A stretch of 64,000 nucleotides of DNA from Karalla daura (taxonomy: Eukaryota; Chordata; Actinopteri; Chaetodontiformes; Leiognathidae). Of this stretch, positions 39,231 to 51,589 are shown piece after piece. Numbering within the stretch: position 1 is the first letter of the stretch; every line of letters starts with the position of its first letter. A model generated the notes under the pieces. It was not told the origin of the DNA. It worked only from the letters and a program-made list of their open reading frames with translations, and did no database searches. Position numbers and translations under genes: made by a program. Where the stretch lies: positions 15,102,669-15,166,668 of the forward strand of contig CM055193.1 in assembly GCA_029224185.1 (NCBI GenBank), in the 5' to 3' direction.

Positions 39231-40119
39231 TGATGGTGTCCTTTCTGCAGAATAGCAGTTTTACCCCTCGTTCACCCTTATCAGAGAGCGAACCCATCAT
39301 CTCACCGCGTGCCACTCAAACCGCCGCGCATATTGGAGCTGACCAGTCGAGGCAAACAGGGCGGTGCTAATAAAAGACCATCTTGCTTTGGTTCAAATTT
39401 CCCTGATTGAATGTCAGTCAGGAATGTTTGCGTGGCAGCGGGGAGGAAAGTGGGCCATCGTTTAAAGGACCACTGCCTTGCACACATAAGGCCTTTGTTC
39501 TGCTTTTATGAGACACTGAGTGAAAGGTATGATGGCCCCGGCTCAGCTAGCGCGCCGTTTGTTTTTGGCCGAATGAAGAGCCTTTCAATTCCAGTTCGAT
39601 CGCCGCGTGGTGGCGTTCGACAAACACGCGCCGCACCGTAAGATCCCATTCTGCGCTCCGGCGTCGGAGGATCGACGTCCAGGCTTTGAATCGCTCTAAT
39701 ATTGAATTACTTGTTTGTTTCCTTCTGATCCTGCGTGTTATTTCACCAGTTAATATTAAGGCGTCCCAGCGAGCCGCCACTGGCGAGCCTCCTGCCCTCT
39801 TTGCTCCGCGGACCGTGTTCCACTTAGTCTTCCCCTGAGATCTGCAGATGCTTATACAGTACATACAGTCCCCCGCATCAAAAACTTTGCCATGAACCCT
39901 AAACACTGGCCCTCCCAAACAACAACAGCGCTCCATCAAGGTCAGGCCTTGATGAATCTGATAGTGCAGCTGGAAGGGGCTGTGTGTATTCTATTAAAAC
40001 AATCTGCATTTCACTAACTCTTCCCACCCGCTCTGTCCCTGTATGGATCTTTCATTAGACTCTGGATGGGCTCCAGCCAAAGCTTTCCTTGTACAAGCAG
40101 TTTTATGCAGTTTTCAGCA

Positions 40120-40870
40120 AAGGGAGGCATTTTTTTCTTTCTTTTTTTTTTTACATTCCAAGTTCATTAATAGTAGATTGCCACTTTTTCCCTTCATTAA
40201 ATACAATGAGGCTACAGAGTGAATTTGCAGCTGAAGCGTGGTACTGTCAGCTTCTAGTGGGACCAAAGGCTGCTCCATGGCAAACATAAAGGGAGAGAGG
40301 CAAACCCGCCAAACCTGGAGCTCTGTGGGACAAGACGAGCAACAGTAAGAGAGGCAGAAATGCTTCAAAAGCAGCACCCGCTCCCTCCCATTCAGATTCA
40401 TTTTAATGGCAAATTTGTTGTCAAGTGTCCTCCACAAAATGATTAGGGCCCGCTGTTTTCTGAAAAGTGCAAACTTCTGGATTTGCCTGGTGCGCATTGT
40501 CACTTTGACAGCCCGTTCTGAGAACAATGGCTGCCCAAATAGTGAAATGTGTTGGCACCCAATAGTTGAAAGTTTCCCCTCAAAACAGGCTTTCTGCTGT
40601 TTGTGGGTATTCTGCTGTGTTGATATCTCGATGTTGATTAGAATGAAAAAAGAAGCCAGTGAATTGGGCTCCCCAGAGCAGGCACATCAACCATTGTGAG
40701 AGATTGACAGTCACTCCATTGAGCCAATTATTTCTGTTCATAAGACCTGTTTCTATAAAAACTGGTTAAAGACTACAGCCATTGTTGGCGTGTCTGAATT
40801 AAACTGCTGGTAGACTTTACAGAACACCAGCACCATTTCATGGCAGCACTGCCCTCTCCCCCAGCTCAGA
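40120..40870. other. Candidate conserved non-coding element
   Basis: A long repeat-free stretch with lower CpG than its neighbours, containing CTTCATTAAATAC, AGTTCATTAATAG, CATTTTAATGG, GAGCCAATTA and CTGTTAATTGTTC. An absence of low-complexity DNA over several hundred bases, in a region otherwise full of it, is suggestive of constraint. Confidence 0.3.
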
Positions 40871-41359
40871 ATAATTAAAGGCATAATATTGTTGCTGTTA
40901 ATTGTTCAAGCTGAATGAGGTGACGGACGTGTAAACAACAGGGGAAAACACACGATCCAAAACCGCGGTTTACTGTACATTTGGAGCAAATTATCCTCAA
41001 GTCACCTACAGTAATATCAGGATAATGGAGCTGGATGCACCGCCCCGTATATATGTCTCTCTGCAAACATATCAAAGCTGTTCAAATATTTCCACCGGAA
41101 AAGTCAGTGCAACAAAAATATTTTCTCTGTGCTATCTCCTCATTTAGCCTGCGAGTCAGCGGCGTGACATTTGTAAGGTGTTCAGCTGTAATGGAGGAGG
41201 AGTAGGTGCCGAGTGCAAGACGAGCGCCGAGCCTTTTTATTCATTGCATGGGAGAAAGTGGTTAATTTATTGAAAAGAAGGTAGGCGGACGAAGCAGCGG
41301 CACGGAACTGATACCCTGCGTGGCTGTAGGTTGTGCACCGAGGGGGAGGAGAGAGGGGC

Positions 41360-41404
41360 TGGAGGAGGAGGAGGAGGAGGAGGAGGAGGAGGAGGAGGAG
41401 GAGG
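41360..41404. repeat. (GGA)n array
   Basis: About 15 GGA/GAG units on the plus strand. Confidence 0.95.
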
Positions 41405-41699
41405 ATGGGGAGGGGGAAAAAAGGAGGGTTGAGGGAGGCGGAGACCAGAGCGACAGAGGAACGGTTAATGGAAATGAGTGACAGGCTTTCAGAATGATTT
41501 ACAACGGGTGGCGCTGCGGCAGAGCCAGTGCTTGATGGATGATCCTGAAAGACGGAGACGAACCATAAATCATGTCTTTGAATCATTGACAGAGATAAAG
41601 GAGGGGGAGAAAAAGCAATGGCATTGACGTTCATTCTTCCAATAATGTACATTGACGAGTTACACTACGGAGCCTTAATTAAAAAGTGAACACGGGTCT

Positions 41700-41795
41700 T
41701 CTCCCTCTCTCAACCCCCCCCCCCCCCCCACCCCCCCCCTCTTCGCCTTCCTCCCCCTCTACCCCCTCCCCCCTCCTCCTCCTCCTCCTCCTCCC
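41700..41795. repeat. C-rich/(CCT)n pyrimidine tract
   Basis: C16 (41714-41729) and C9 runs, then CTCCTCCTC repeats. It lies about 300 bases from the GGA array, of which it is roughly the complement. Confidence 0.9.
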
Positions 41796-41829
41796 CCCTG
41801 CCGGCTACACTCCTCTACCCCTCTCTCCT

Positions 41830-42740
41830 CTCTATTGCGATATCAATGGTAATTAAAGATGCAGCATCCCCGGCCCCTGTCCCACAGCCACTTCCTCCCG
41901 CTTCCCACTGCAGACAGATTAGATAAGTGCTCTGCAAAAAGATAATGTCACCCCTCAACAATATCAATGTGGCTGTGGCCCATTTGTTTCTACATCTGTA
42001 AACACACACACATAAACCCAGATGAGTGGGAGACGGGTAGGAAGGGGCCGGCTTTATTTCTCTAAAGGCAAAAACCAAATAGGGAACGGAGGGTTATGTA
42101 CACACGAGTGGACAAAAAAAACTAAACGCCATGGGTGTCAAGTTACAGAGGTCGCCACGTGGGTTGCGACCTACGAAGCAGTGTTAAAATTCAGCATGAG
42201 AGGGAAATTAGATTTTACTTTTGACTGCCTCGGAAAAAAATCAAACACGACACTCCCCGCCACCTAAAAAAATTGTGCCGTGCCGTCTTGAGTGCAGATG
42301 GCACCGTGATAAACAGGAGAAGCCCTGTAGGAACACGGAGGCTGAATGAGTGGCATTCCACATCAGCTGAGCTCCCTTAAAGTGCACACAATAGAGCAAT
42401 GAGGTGAAAGTAATCCTAAACATCTGTCTTATGTGTCCTACACGCACAGGCTGTTTGTTCAAGTTCTAGGAAAGACATTAGCAAGAGGGGAGAGAGACGG
42501 CAGAGAGGAGGATATATCAATTCATGCACTAGTTCTCCAAAGGGATTAAGCCGGGCCTCTGTTGTCTGTCCTCTCACCGCTCTGGCAAACAAAATGGAGA
42601 AGACTGCCCTACTAATGCAAATACCCCCTTTCATAGCATACTGTAGCGGGCGAATACTTAACGCTACAGTGTATCGCCATGATTGCTTTTAATTATTCAC
42701 ACTTTAGATTTTGGTAACCCAGTTTGCGAGGCTTCAGTGC
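41830..42740. other. Intronic, no exon seen
   Basis: 41830-42010 includes GGTAATTAAAGATGCAGC and GATTAGATAAGTG and is repeat-free, so it may be regulatory. An octamer ATGCAAAT lies at 42615-42622. Nothing else was recognised. Confidence 0.35.
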
Positions 42741-42773
42741 AAAAAAAAAAAAAAGGGGAAAAAAAAAAATCAA
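42740..42773. repeat. A-rich runs
   Basis: Two A runs separated by GGGG, a purine-only stretch. Confidence 0.9.
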
Positions 42774-42849
42774 GAAGCTAATCTAAAAAGTGCCGATTCT
42801 TTCTATCTGAGAGCCGGCGTTCCTCCAGGCCTCGTGGCAGCACCGTGTG

Positions 42850-42923
42850 GGAGACAGAGAGAGAGGAAGAGAGAAAGGGAGAGAGAGAGAGAGAGAGGGA
42901 GAGAGAGAGAGAGGGAGAGGGGG
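42850..42923. repeat. (GA)n purine tract
   Basis: GAGA repeats with GGGA interruptions over about 74 bases. Confidence 0.95.
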
Positions 42924-43006
42924 ACGAGTGATGAAACTGCAGCGGGGGCCGGTGCAGCGTCCAGTTTGACGGCCACGCAGGGGGACCGGGGGCAGTCGGT
43001 CAGACC

Positions 43007-43025
43007 GGGGGGGGGGGGGGGGGGG
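43007..43025. repeat. G19 run
   Basis: Nineteen G, followed after TGAT by another G7 run. A candidate G-quadruplex. Confidence 0.9.
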
Positions 43026-43202
43026 TGATGGGGGGGCTAGATATTCACCGACAAACACTGAGAGACACACAAAGCTGTCGCTCTTGCTTCTCTCCATCCC
43101 TCTCCTGCTGTGGGAAGACATTTTGGCAAGCTAGAATGGAAATGAACACACAATGGTCATCTAGCATTGAAAAGCTGTGGCAACAATATTGGTCAGCCCT
43201 GC

Positions 43203-43264
43203 TCTGTGTGTGTGTGTGTGTGTGTGTGTGTATGCGTGTCCACATGTGTGTGTGTGTGTGTGTG
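43203..43264. repeat. Two (TG)n blocks
   Basis: TG repeats at about 43205-43231 and 43244-43264, split by ATGCGTGTCCACA. Confidence 0.93.
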
Positions 43265-43769
43265 AGTGATTCATGGCGCGGCGCAGCACAGAAAGCTCGC
43301 ACGATTCTCAAGTCGTTCTCATTTGAAGGCTCGAAGTTGTTAATATCATGTTTGATCGCATCCTTGCATCAAAACACAGTTTGATGGACAAGGGAAATAA
43401 TTACTTGTCATTCAAGTGTCGAGAGCTTTCTCTTCTCTCCTCTTTTGTTGCTGTTAAACATGCTCCTCCGTTAAACACTTTTCCCGCTTCCAAACTCCAA
43501 AAACAACACTCCGGCTCAACTTTCAAGTTGCACTTTAAAACAAAACAAAAAAAAAGAGACAATTTCGTTCAATTCACCAAGGAACAAAAAAAAAAAAAAA
43601 GAAAGAAAAGGAGAGAGAAAGAGAAATGTGTCAGGGTGAAACCGACTCCGCAGCTGAATGAATCAAAGGCTTTGAGTGTAATGAACTTCTCGGAGTCTCT
43701 GTCGTTAGTGGACAATAGCTCCCGTTGATCTTAAATGGTCTTAAAAGATGATCCATACAGTAATGAAGC

Positions 43770-44215
43770 CAGCTCTGCTGCTGGCCCCGCGCCCGAAACC
43801 GGGACATAATCAAAGTCGCTGGGGACCGGGCCGCAGCCACCGGCTCCGAGCGACGCGGGCCCCTTCCTCTCGCCCGCCGCCTCCTCGCTCTCACACGGCT
43901 CCAAAGCGGGGGAAAATCTGTTTGCGGTTACGCCGTAGGTTCCGCATGCTAAATATTCAAATTCATAGCATGTGTGCCGGGTCCGTCAGCTGGGACCACA
44001 GAGCAGCGGGACGGCTTACAACCGGCCCGGGTCTCCTTTGGAGAAAGCAGCGCGCGCTGTCCAAGGCCCGCCCTGCCTCCCCGCTCCTCTGCCTGGACCA
44101 CCCTGCTCGCCGCGTTACACGACATGACAGGACGGTGCTGCTCAGTCCTTGGACCCATCGCATTGTTTTTCTTGGACCGCGGTGAAAGCAAATAGCAGCT
44201 AAAGGGCCCCGGCGC
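43770..44215. other. CpG-rich island-like segment
   Basis: Dense CpG (CCCCGCGCCCG, GAGCGACGCGGGC, GCAGCGCGCGCTG) across about 450 bases in presumed intron 1. It is a plausible alternative-promoter or Polycomb-target island. No first exon encoding the TSHZ N-terminus was recognised in it. Confidence 0.45.
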
Positions 44216-44264
44216 TCGCAGTAAAAACCAAAAACCCGTGCAGTCATTCATCAAAGCCCAGACA

Positions 44265-44395
44265 TCTCGCTACTCCCCCCCACCAACTACCACCAACCCC
44301 CCACCTGAAGGCACGGCCATCCACCCCCCCCCCCCCCTCACCCCCATCCCCACACACACACACACACACACACCCACACCCAACCCCACCTCCCA
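44265..44395. repeat. C-rich tract with C14 and (CA)n
   Basis: C14 at 44324-44337 followed by CA repeats at about 44350-44372. The strand is nearly free of G throughout. Confidence 0.88.
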
Positions 44396-45055
44396 CTCCG
44401 GGTTTTAACTAGGACTCCAAATAATTCCAGAAATGACAAATGATACTTATATCTCTGGCCTGTGCCGAATCAATAAGCATGCAGAACAACTATCCATCTT
44501 GAGAGGTATCGACAGGCGCGGCTCGACGGCGGCCGGGGAAGAAGCGCTTGGTGGCTTTATTCACAATTGGGATGGGAGGGACGGAGGGGAGGGGGGGGGG
44601 CGAGGCGGCAGAAACAATGCACTTACTTTTAGATTGCAACAAACCGCCCGACACCCTCAGCAATCACAACCCCTTCCTCCGCCAGACATTTCCTTGACAA
44701 CCACGACAAAGACGGCAACGAGAGACGGGGAGGCGGAGGACGCGTCCGGGTCGCCGGGCCGGAGGAGTGACCCCTGTTAGGGGGGGAGAATATGCACGGC
44801 GCGCTGCGGACTGGGACAGGGGTTATTTTGACTGTAGCACCTGCACATGTTTACATGGCAGTTGTGTGCCGGGTATGAGCTGATGGGTGGCGATACAGCC
44901 CCTTCTCTGGTCCCCCGGCTGGATGGGAGCAGCTGACAGATAGCACTTCAGAGCAGCTTTAGCTGCAGCTCCCCTTGAGGGGCTGTGATTGATGACTCGC
45001 ACTGCCACCTAGATCCATTTTCTCCTCCAATCTGACTCCTCACAGGTAGAGTGGA

Positions 45056-45120
45056 GTCCTACTCCCCCCTCCTCCTCCTCCTCCTCTCTCTCTCTCTCTC
45101 TCTCCCCTCCTCTCTCCCTC
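45056..45120. repeat. (CTC)n-(CT)n pyrimidine tract
   Basis: CTCCTCCTC units followed by a CT dinucleotide array. Confidence 0.93.
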
Positions 45121-45359
45121 TCATCTCTCTTCAAATTCAAGTGGGCTCGTTCATTTTTTTTTCCCTTTTTTTGCAGAGGAGTCTACCAACAGAGCGACTT
45201 CAAAACATCCACTTTGAACAAATTAAAAACAGAATTGCACAGGGAACATAATTTGAACTAAATGCCTCGCAAAGCCATTTTGATTCTGAACATTAGAGAT
45301 CAGAAAAGTTAAAGAGAGAGGGGGGGAAAAAAAAATAAAACACAGACTAGGAGATGTTT

Positions 45360-45620
45360 GCAAGGCATAATGTCATTAGCAGGGAGAATGTTAGGACCCA
45401 GGACCCCTGCAGGTCTGAAGGCATTTAAGAACAGTTAGCTTAGCCATCTGGTAGACAATTACACAGGAACAAACACACCGCCTCAGCAAATAAAGCTTGG
45501 CTCATCAATCACCAGAATGGCCAGAAGTTGGCCTGTTATTCCCTCTGATTTAATAACCCGATGAACTGCAGTGTTACCCGGCACAAGTCTTCAAGCGGAT
45601 CAACATCCCAGCGTTTACCG
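45360..45620. other. Candidate conserved non-coding element
   Basis: Repeat-free, with CATAATGTCATTAGC, GGTAGACAATTACAC, CTGATTTAATAACCC and an ATCAATCA (45504-45511) matching the Hox/Pbx site on the minus strand. An inference from motif texture. Confidence 0.33.
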
Positions 45621-46126
45621 GCACGTAAGACGTGTCAGGGAGGCTCAACCTGAGAATAACACGCAGTGGCAAATTGCTTCTATAATTCAACACGTACGAA
45701 ATATTTAATCAAATTTAGATGTTATAAAATACCTCCGTGCTTCGGCAAAGAATGAAAAGAGGGGGGAAAAAAAAAAACAAAATACAATAAATTAATTGTG
45801 TCTCGAAAATTGCAATATAATTTACGCCGGGCTGCCAATATAAATGGAAGTAAGAGAGAAGTGCAAGGTTAAAAGTAAAAACATTTAAAACATTCACTGT
45901 TTCCAATTTCAAGTAGTTTACTTAATTAACATTTGCCCCGTGCTTTTAATTGCAATCATACTTCCCCATGGGACCGGGATGTGGATTGTCTGGTAATTGC
46001 AGATGTTGATATGAGATGGTGACACCGTGTCAAGTCTATTTCCGAAAATTACAGAACAAAAAGGAGGATGACGAGCCAGCGCCGCAGCCCCCGAATGAAC
46101 CGCGGCGCTGGCTAACGAGGGCGCTT

Positions 46127-46151
46127 CCCCCCCCCCCCCCCCCCCCCCCCC
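46127..46151. repeat. C25 homopolymer run
   Basis: Twenty-five consecutive C. Confidence 0.9.
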
Positions 46152-46263
46152 AACCTTGCACGGATTCACCTGGATGGAGGTCGGGCCTTTGTCGCTTTCG
46201 CCGGGGTGTTTGCTGAGCCGGGACTGGGCTAGGTATTCTGCTTAGCTGTGGCCTGCTCGGCCT

Positions 46264-46265
<2 letters not shown>

Positions 46266-46306
<41 letters not shown>
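46266..46306. repeat. (TG)n microsatellite, about 20 units
   Basis: Perfect TG repeats about 115 bases from the C25 run, followed by a G-rich stretch. Confidence 0.95.
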
Positions 46307-46311
<5 letters not shown>

Positions 46312-46319
46312 AGGGAAGG

Positions 46320-48090
46320 GGGGGATAAGAAAAGAAGTAGGCCACCACTGCGGTCTCCGATTCTCCTCTGTACACGCGTCACCTGCCAGCTCATGTGGCC
46401 CGGGCTGAGATGTGAACAGGTCTGGCAAGAACCAAATGTTTTCATTTACCTCTGGGGCATCTACACTCTTCTTTAGCAGGCGGTGGCAGGCTAACATGTC
46501 AAGATACTGGCCCGGGACTCCGGGGCCTCTGGGAGAGGTCACGCACTCGGAGCCCGGGTTCAGAAAACATCGAGGCTCGCCTCCCCGCCAGGAGGGAGGG
46601 CAGCGCCGCCCTGCGCTGTAGCCTCGCAGCGGAAACGTGAGCGAACGGCGTCCAGCATCAGGCGTCTCATTGATGCGGCCTCGCAGATGAAGACGGAGCG
46701 TAGAGAGGGGGGGGTGGGGGGGCTCCGGATCGTTCTGTTGCCTAGCAGATTCACACGCCTCGAAACCTGCAAATGCGCTTCATTACACCTCCGCGTTCGG
46801 ATTTGATATGTGTTCACATTGTTTGACGGATCCATCGTTCGACTGGGCAGCAGGGGGTGGCGGTGCTTCTTAGGCTAACCTCAACACGTCTATTTCCAGC
46901 TGAGGACTTGCTGACAGCACATTTAACTTTGTGATCCGCGCTTGAGAGACAGCTAACGGTTGCCGACAGCTGAAACACACCGGGCCCCGTTTCCCTATAC
47001 CACACCTTATTGACACCGTGCATTTGATGAGGAGTTCAAGCGACTTTCAGACGAATGCGGAACAAAAAAAACAAAAAAGAAGCAAGGAAAAATGTCCAGA
47101 TGGTGGGTACAAAAATATCATAAAGAAAGGGTTGATTTCCAGCCAGCTCATGGAAACCAGTAGTTCCTTTGGGGAGTCTCTGGGAGTGGTGTGGAGGGGG
47201 TGGCGGCTGTCTATAGAAGCCTGATTTATGATCTACTCGGTTTTGCATGTGTGTTCACAGGTTTCTGGGAGTTACACTCAATTAGAGCAGCAGGGGTTAG
47301 GAGTATGTTTATGTGAGGATAAGTTAAAACTTGACACGTTTATTTCTGCCAGTGCAGCTGAGGAGCCGGTGACAGCCTATCAAAAGTCGTTTTCTTTGAT
47401 CACCCGACTCAAAGTGTGGGAAATAGTAACCGTCCCTGACACGTGAAAGGAAAAATCCAAAGGAACACAAAATGTTTATAAAGCACAATCTTAAATACCA
47501 GTCAACATAACCGGGAGCAGAAAATAACTGTATGGTGAAGATGAAAATGTCATCACTTAGCAGGACAACGAGAGGCTGACAAATGCGGCGTTAATCAAAT
47601 TTGTAAATTCAGATTAGCTTAAATATGATTCTCGCAGAGCATGACCAGGGAGTGTGCGTCAAGCTTAAGACTGGGGCGCGTTTTAAGGGATTCGGTGGGA
47701 CAAAATCCCCCATTACAAGTTAAATGCCATGTCCCTTCGCAATTTATATAAAACTAGTAAATCTTATTTTTCAGACATTTAATGATTGAGCCAGCCAGCG
47801 AAACGGGGGAACAAAGTACCAGTGCGAGGAGTTACTCATATCCCTGTTGAAAAACTCCTCCGTTTAATGATTCACCACTAAGGAGAGTCCACACACTTCC
47901 AGAAGAATTCAAATCCCTTTTCCCACAGCCTCTTTCAGTCCGTATGATAAATGACACCCGTCATTCCGCCGTTGCCAAACAGCACAGAGGGGAATTGTAC
48001 TGATATATGATTCACAAGAACAGGAAATAAACTCTGCCTTTCTCTCTAGCTCTCCCCCTTGCCAAGTAGGACGGACCTGGACAGTGTCAA
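46320..48090. other. Intronic, no exon seen
   Basis: Nothing coding was recognised. 47500-47880 is repeat-free with AATGTCATCAC, GGCGTTAATCAAATTTG and CATTTAATGATTG, a possible regulatory element. A CTCF-like CAGCAGGGGGTGGC lies at about 46848-46861. Confidence 0.35.
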
Positions 48091-48094
48091 GGCT

Positions 48095-48150
48095 CTCATG
48101 GCGGAGGCAGGGGGGGGAGGGGGGAGGAGGGGGGGGCGGAGGGAGGTGGA
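48095..48150. repeat. G-rich tract
   Basis: GGAGG and G7 units on the plus strand. Potential G-quadruplex DNA. Confidence 0.85.
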
Positions 48151-48344
48151 GGCTGAAGGCGCTGAAACCCAAAAAGGGAATAGACAGCGGGTTTCCAAAA
48201 CTCTCCCCTCGCTCGGAACGGCTGGATGAGTGATGAGCGGCGCGAGGGCCGCCGCATTAAAATAACAGCCGCATCGATGGGAACGAGCTCAGGAAGGATC
48301 AAAAAAATTAAAGAGAGGGCACGGCAAAGTCTGCAATTATCAAG

Positions 48345-48396
48345 CGGGAGGAGGAGGGGGGGAGGAGGGGGAGGAGGGGGAGGAGGGGGGGGGCGA
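48345..48396. repeat. (GGGGGA)n/(GGA)n tract
   Basis: GGAGG units repeated for about 50 bases, then an A-rich run. Confidence 0.9.
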
Positions 48397-48599
48397 GGAA
48401 AAAAAAAATATAGAATGAGCAGCCTCCTTCTGCCCCCAATTACAATGCAGCAAGTGAGGCTAATTACTGCGCCTTGATTATTTCAGATTTGCCAGTGAGT
48501 GAGACCGACAAAGACTTAGAGAGACAAGGTGGCGGTTCACACAGATTTAGCGTATATAAATTAAAGATTATTTGAGCTGGGGAACGAAAAAAAAAAAAA

Positions 48600-49340
48600 A
48601 ACACCACCACCGGAGCCCAAAGAGGCGCATTTAGGGCTGGTTGAGCGGGGCCCTCCATTGTGTGCCGTGTGCGCGCGCTGCTCTGGTGTCAGGAAGACAG
48701 ACGGAGGGGAGCATCCTGCTGCTGTGCGGCTGCTCGCCTCCAGGCCAGTCCCCCCAGGCCCGCCGCGCAGCGGTGGGCCTCCCACTCGGGCTGCGAGCGC
48801 GGGGATGTGCCCAGGGCCAGGACCAGCAGCACTCAATCACCCAGACATCGACATCCTTTCGCCATCACCATCAGAGAGGCCCCTTTGGGGTGGCGTGAGG
48901 GAGGGAGGGAGGGAGAAGGGAGAGGGTGGGAGGAGGGAGGGAGGGAGGGAGGAGGGGGGGGGCGGCTCGGGGGGGAGATATTTATGAGCCGAGCGTTCGC
49001 GCACACGCCCATGCGGCTGCGATTCCGCTGATATACTGTCGGCCGGACGGTGGGATGGAGCCGTATAGTTCATCTCCTCCTCATTTTTAGCCCCCCGAGC
49101 AGACCCCTGTAAGTGCTCCTCCGAGCTTTGTCAGGTCGGGCCTGATGCGGGGAGCAGACGGCGAGGCAGAGGCAGCAGCGCCACATGCGCGAGCCTTGAG
49201 AGCGGCTCGGCGCCGGTTATTGGATCTCCCAACGTTGGTGATTGCTCCGTTTGAACACGCCGGCCGAGTGACCAAAATCATTTGCGGCGCGGGGGAAAGA
49301 AAGTGCGGGCGCAGTATTTTTGGGACTATTTGTTGCAGAA
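48600..49340. other. CpG-rich island-like segment
   Basis: The largest CpG-dense stretch seen (GTGCGCGCGCTGC, CCGCCGCGCAGCG, GTTCGCGCACACG, CATTTGCGGCGCGGG), interrupted by a GGGA tract at about 48896-48972. A candidate alternative promoter or CpG island within intron 1. Confidence 0.45.
48896..48972. repeat. (GGGA)n tract
   Basis: GAGGGAGG repeats with G8 at the right end. Confidence 0.92.
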
Positions 49341-49359
49341 GAGGCTTTGAGTCGAGCCC

Positions 49360-51020
49360 CGCGTGATGAGCAGCATATGTTTACCTAAGAGGTGTATTTT
49401 AATGCCTCTTTACCTTTGATTTCGGAGCAGAATAATTACAGAGGAAGCCATGTAAAACCCTGTGGCAGATTAGGGAAGCGACTTGGAAATGGGTTCAAAT
49501 TGTAGTTCTGAAGTAAAGAGGCTACTTTGCACCACAAGGGGTTTCTTTCCTCAGGCAGGCCAGGGGATTAAAAGAAGCCATAAAAGGTCTCTGTAATGGC
49601 ATCAGTAATGTCTTGCTGCCATTAAAAACGGTGGGAAAAACATCTGCTTTGCATTTTTCACTCCCCTGCTACTCATTTGTCTTTCAAACTATCTTTCAGA
49701 GTGCCTGGATTTCAACGCGCTCCTATTTTTTCAGAATAAGGTTATTTTACAGACTTCATCCGACAAAACCTTTAGCCTTTAAAAAAAAATAAATAAAAAA
49801 AATCACCTGGACTGTACTTGCAAAAATGCCAAAACGCACTGGTAACAGAAGGCGGTCGGACGTTGTGAAAGAGCGGCGCTTGTGTACTTGTTGGGACCAT
49901 TTGTCATGTGCCGAGGAAAATCTCAAAGCAATCTGAGGTCGTCCGACATCCAACCTGCAGTTATCAACATTCTTTCATAGCGCCGTGTTTATTTATAGTT
50001 CGTCTCTTGTTGCCAAAGACTTTAAAACTATCTGCATTCACACCCAGATGGTATAATAGGAGCCAGCTTAGAGTAAACACCTTGATTGCTTTATGGCTAG
50101 CCCCTAACCATTAGAGGTGCACTGTATCCTCCTTCCCAGGGCTTCTGGGAAGCCGGAGCCCCGCAGTAATCTTTTTCTCTGCTAACCCTTTAATAAACCA
50201 TAGCCTGCTTCATTAGCTTCCCCCTCAGAGTGATTGATCGGTGCCAGTCACAGAAACCCCATCCTCCCTCTGCCTACCTCTCCGCAACCAAGCTAAATAA
50301 GGCACTTTTTTGTCAGCCAGCTACCACCCATCACACTATTAAAGGAGAGTATTCAGCGTGAGCCAAAGAGGGAGTGGCATCAGCCGTGGATGGCAATGCA
50401 ACAGTGTTCCTTTTGTTCAAAGGCTGGGTCAAAATCAATTTATAGGATGCACTATACTGGGCTCACTATATTAGATTCTTAACGGGTTCAGATTCTGTCT
50501 CGACACATGAAAGGAAAGAGGGAGAGGAGAAAAAAAGGGTTCGGCGAGATTTCGACAATGAGCTTTTCATATTACCCTGACGAGAACGCAGCCCGACTGA
50601 GAAAAATTAAGCGGGATTAAAGGTGCAGTTTATAGACATGGTGACTCATTATTTTGCCTATTGCTTAACAAGTCTCCCATTATTATTAAATTACACTCAC
50701 TGCGAATCTGTTCCACTTGTTTCAACTAGTGACTCTCAGGACAAATATAGAGGGATAACTAGAAACTCCCCCCACCCCCCACCCCTCTCAAAAAAACACC
50801 ACCATACAAAGAAGGCTGAAGAAGAAAAAAATTGGGTAAATTCTGATAATGTTCTTAAATCACAACAGAGCTGAACTGAGGAGGAAAACACTTGAGAAGC
50901 CACACTCCATAATAATCCATCATGTAAAAAGAAAACAGTGTGAATGCTCATCCAGATACTGTTGAATATCCATTTGAAGACAAACAAAGAGACCAACACA
51001 GAGTCAAGAGACTAAACTTA
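49360..51020. other. Intronic; candidate conserved elements
   Basis: No exon was seen. 50100-50480 is repeat-free and motif-rich: CCCTTTAATAAACC, CTTCATTAGC, TGATTGAT (50231-50238), GCTAAATAAGGC. 49380-49720 includes CAGAATAATTACAG and GCCATTAAAAACG. Both are enhancer-like in texture. Confidence 0.3.
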
Positions 51021-51589
51021 ACGCAGCCCGGAGGGATGGAGGAGGGGGGGGCATGTGAGGTTATGATAAGAGCCTGTAATGCGGCATTACTGTAATAATG
51101 ACGTATCATTTCTCTGTCCCCCATTTGGAGCTGGACTCCTTCCTCTTCAGTAACACCTATGTGTGCTGTGATCCCTCACCGCTCCACACAGGAGGAATAG
51201 AGAGATACAGAGGGGGAGAGGTGCTAGATGCTGCTCAGCTGCAGTGATAAAGTCAGTAATATCACTATCTCGCCCTCCTCTCCCAAGAATTGCTATAAAC
51301 CTATTTCGAAAATTGCACCCATATATTCAGCGAAGACAGTTAGCTCATCCTGGTGACAGTGCAAACTTTTAGGCTGAATTATGTCAGTGTCATTCAGAGG
51401 GGTTTATCAAAGAGGGTCAATAACTCACAGACCCAAATCTGAGCGAGAGGCCGGCCCCGGCAGCCCTCCCTCCCCACTACCAGCAGCTGGTGTGCTGCCA
51501 CGGAACAGCCTGCCGCTATTGCTCAGGACACAAGATGGTGCCCAGTCACGCTACTACATGGCAACACTGGAAGCCGTACAACTGCAGCG

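Noticed and set aside
46436..46459. Minus-strand ATG encoding MPQR followed by GTAAAT, a donor-like site
   Set aside because: The peptide does not match the TSHZ N-terminus and is too short. Probably chance.
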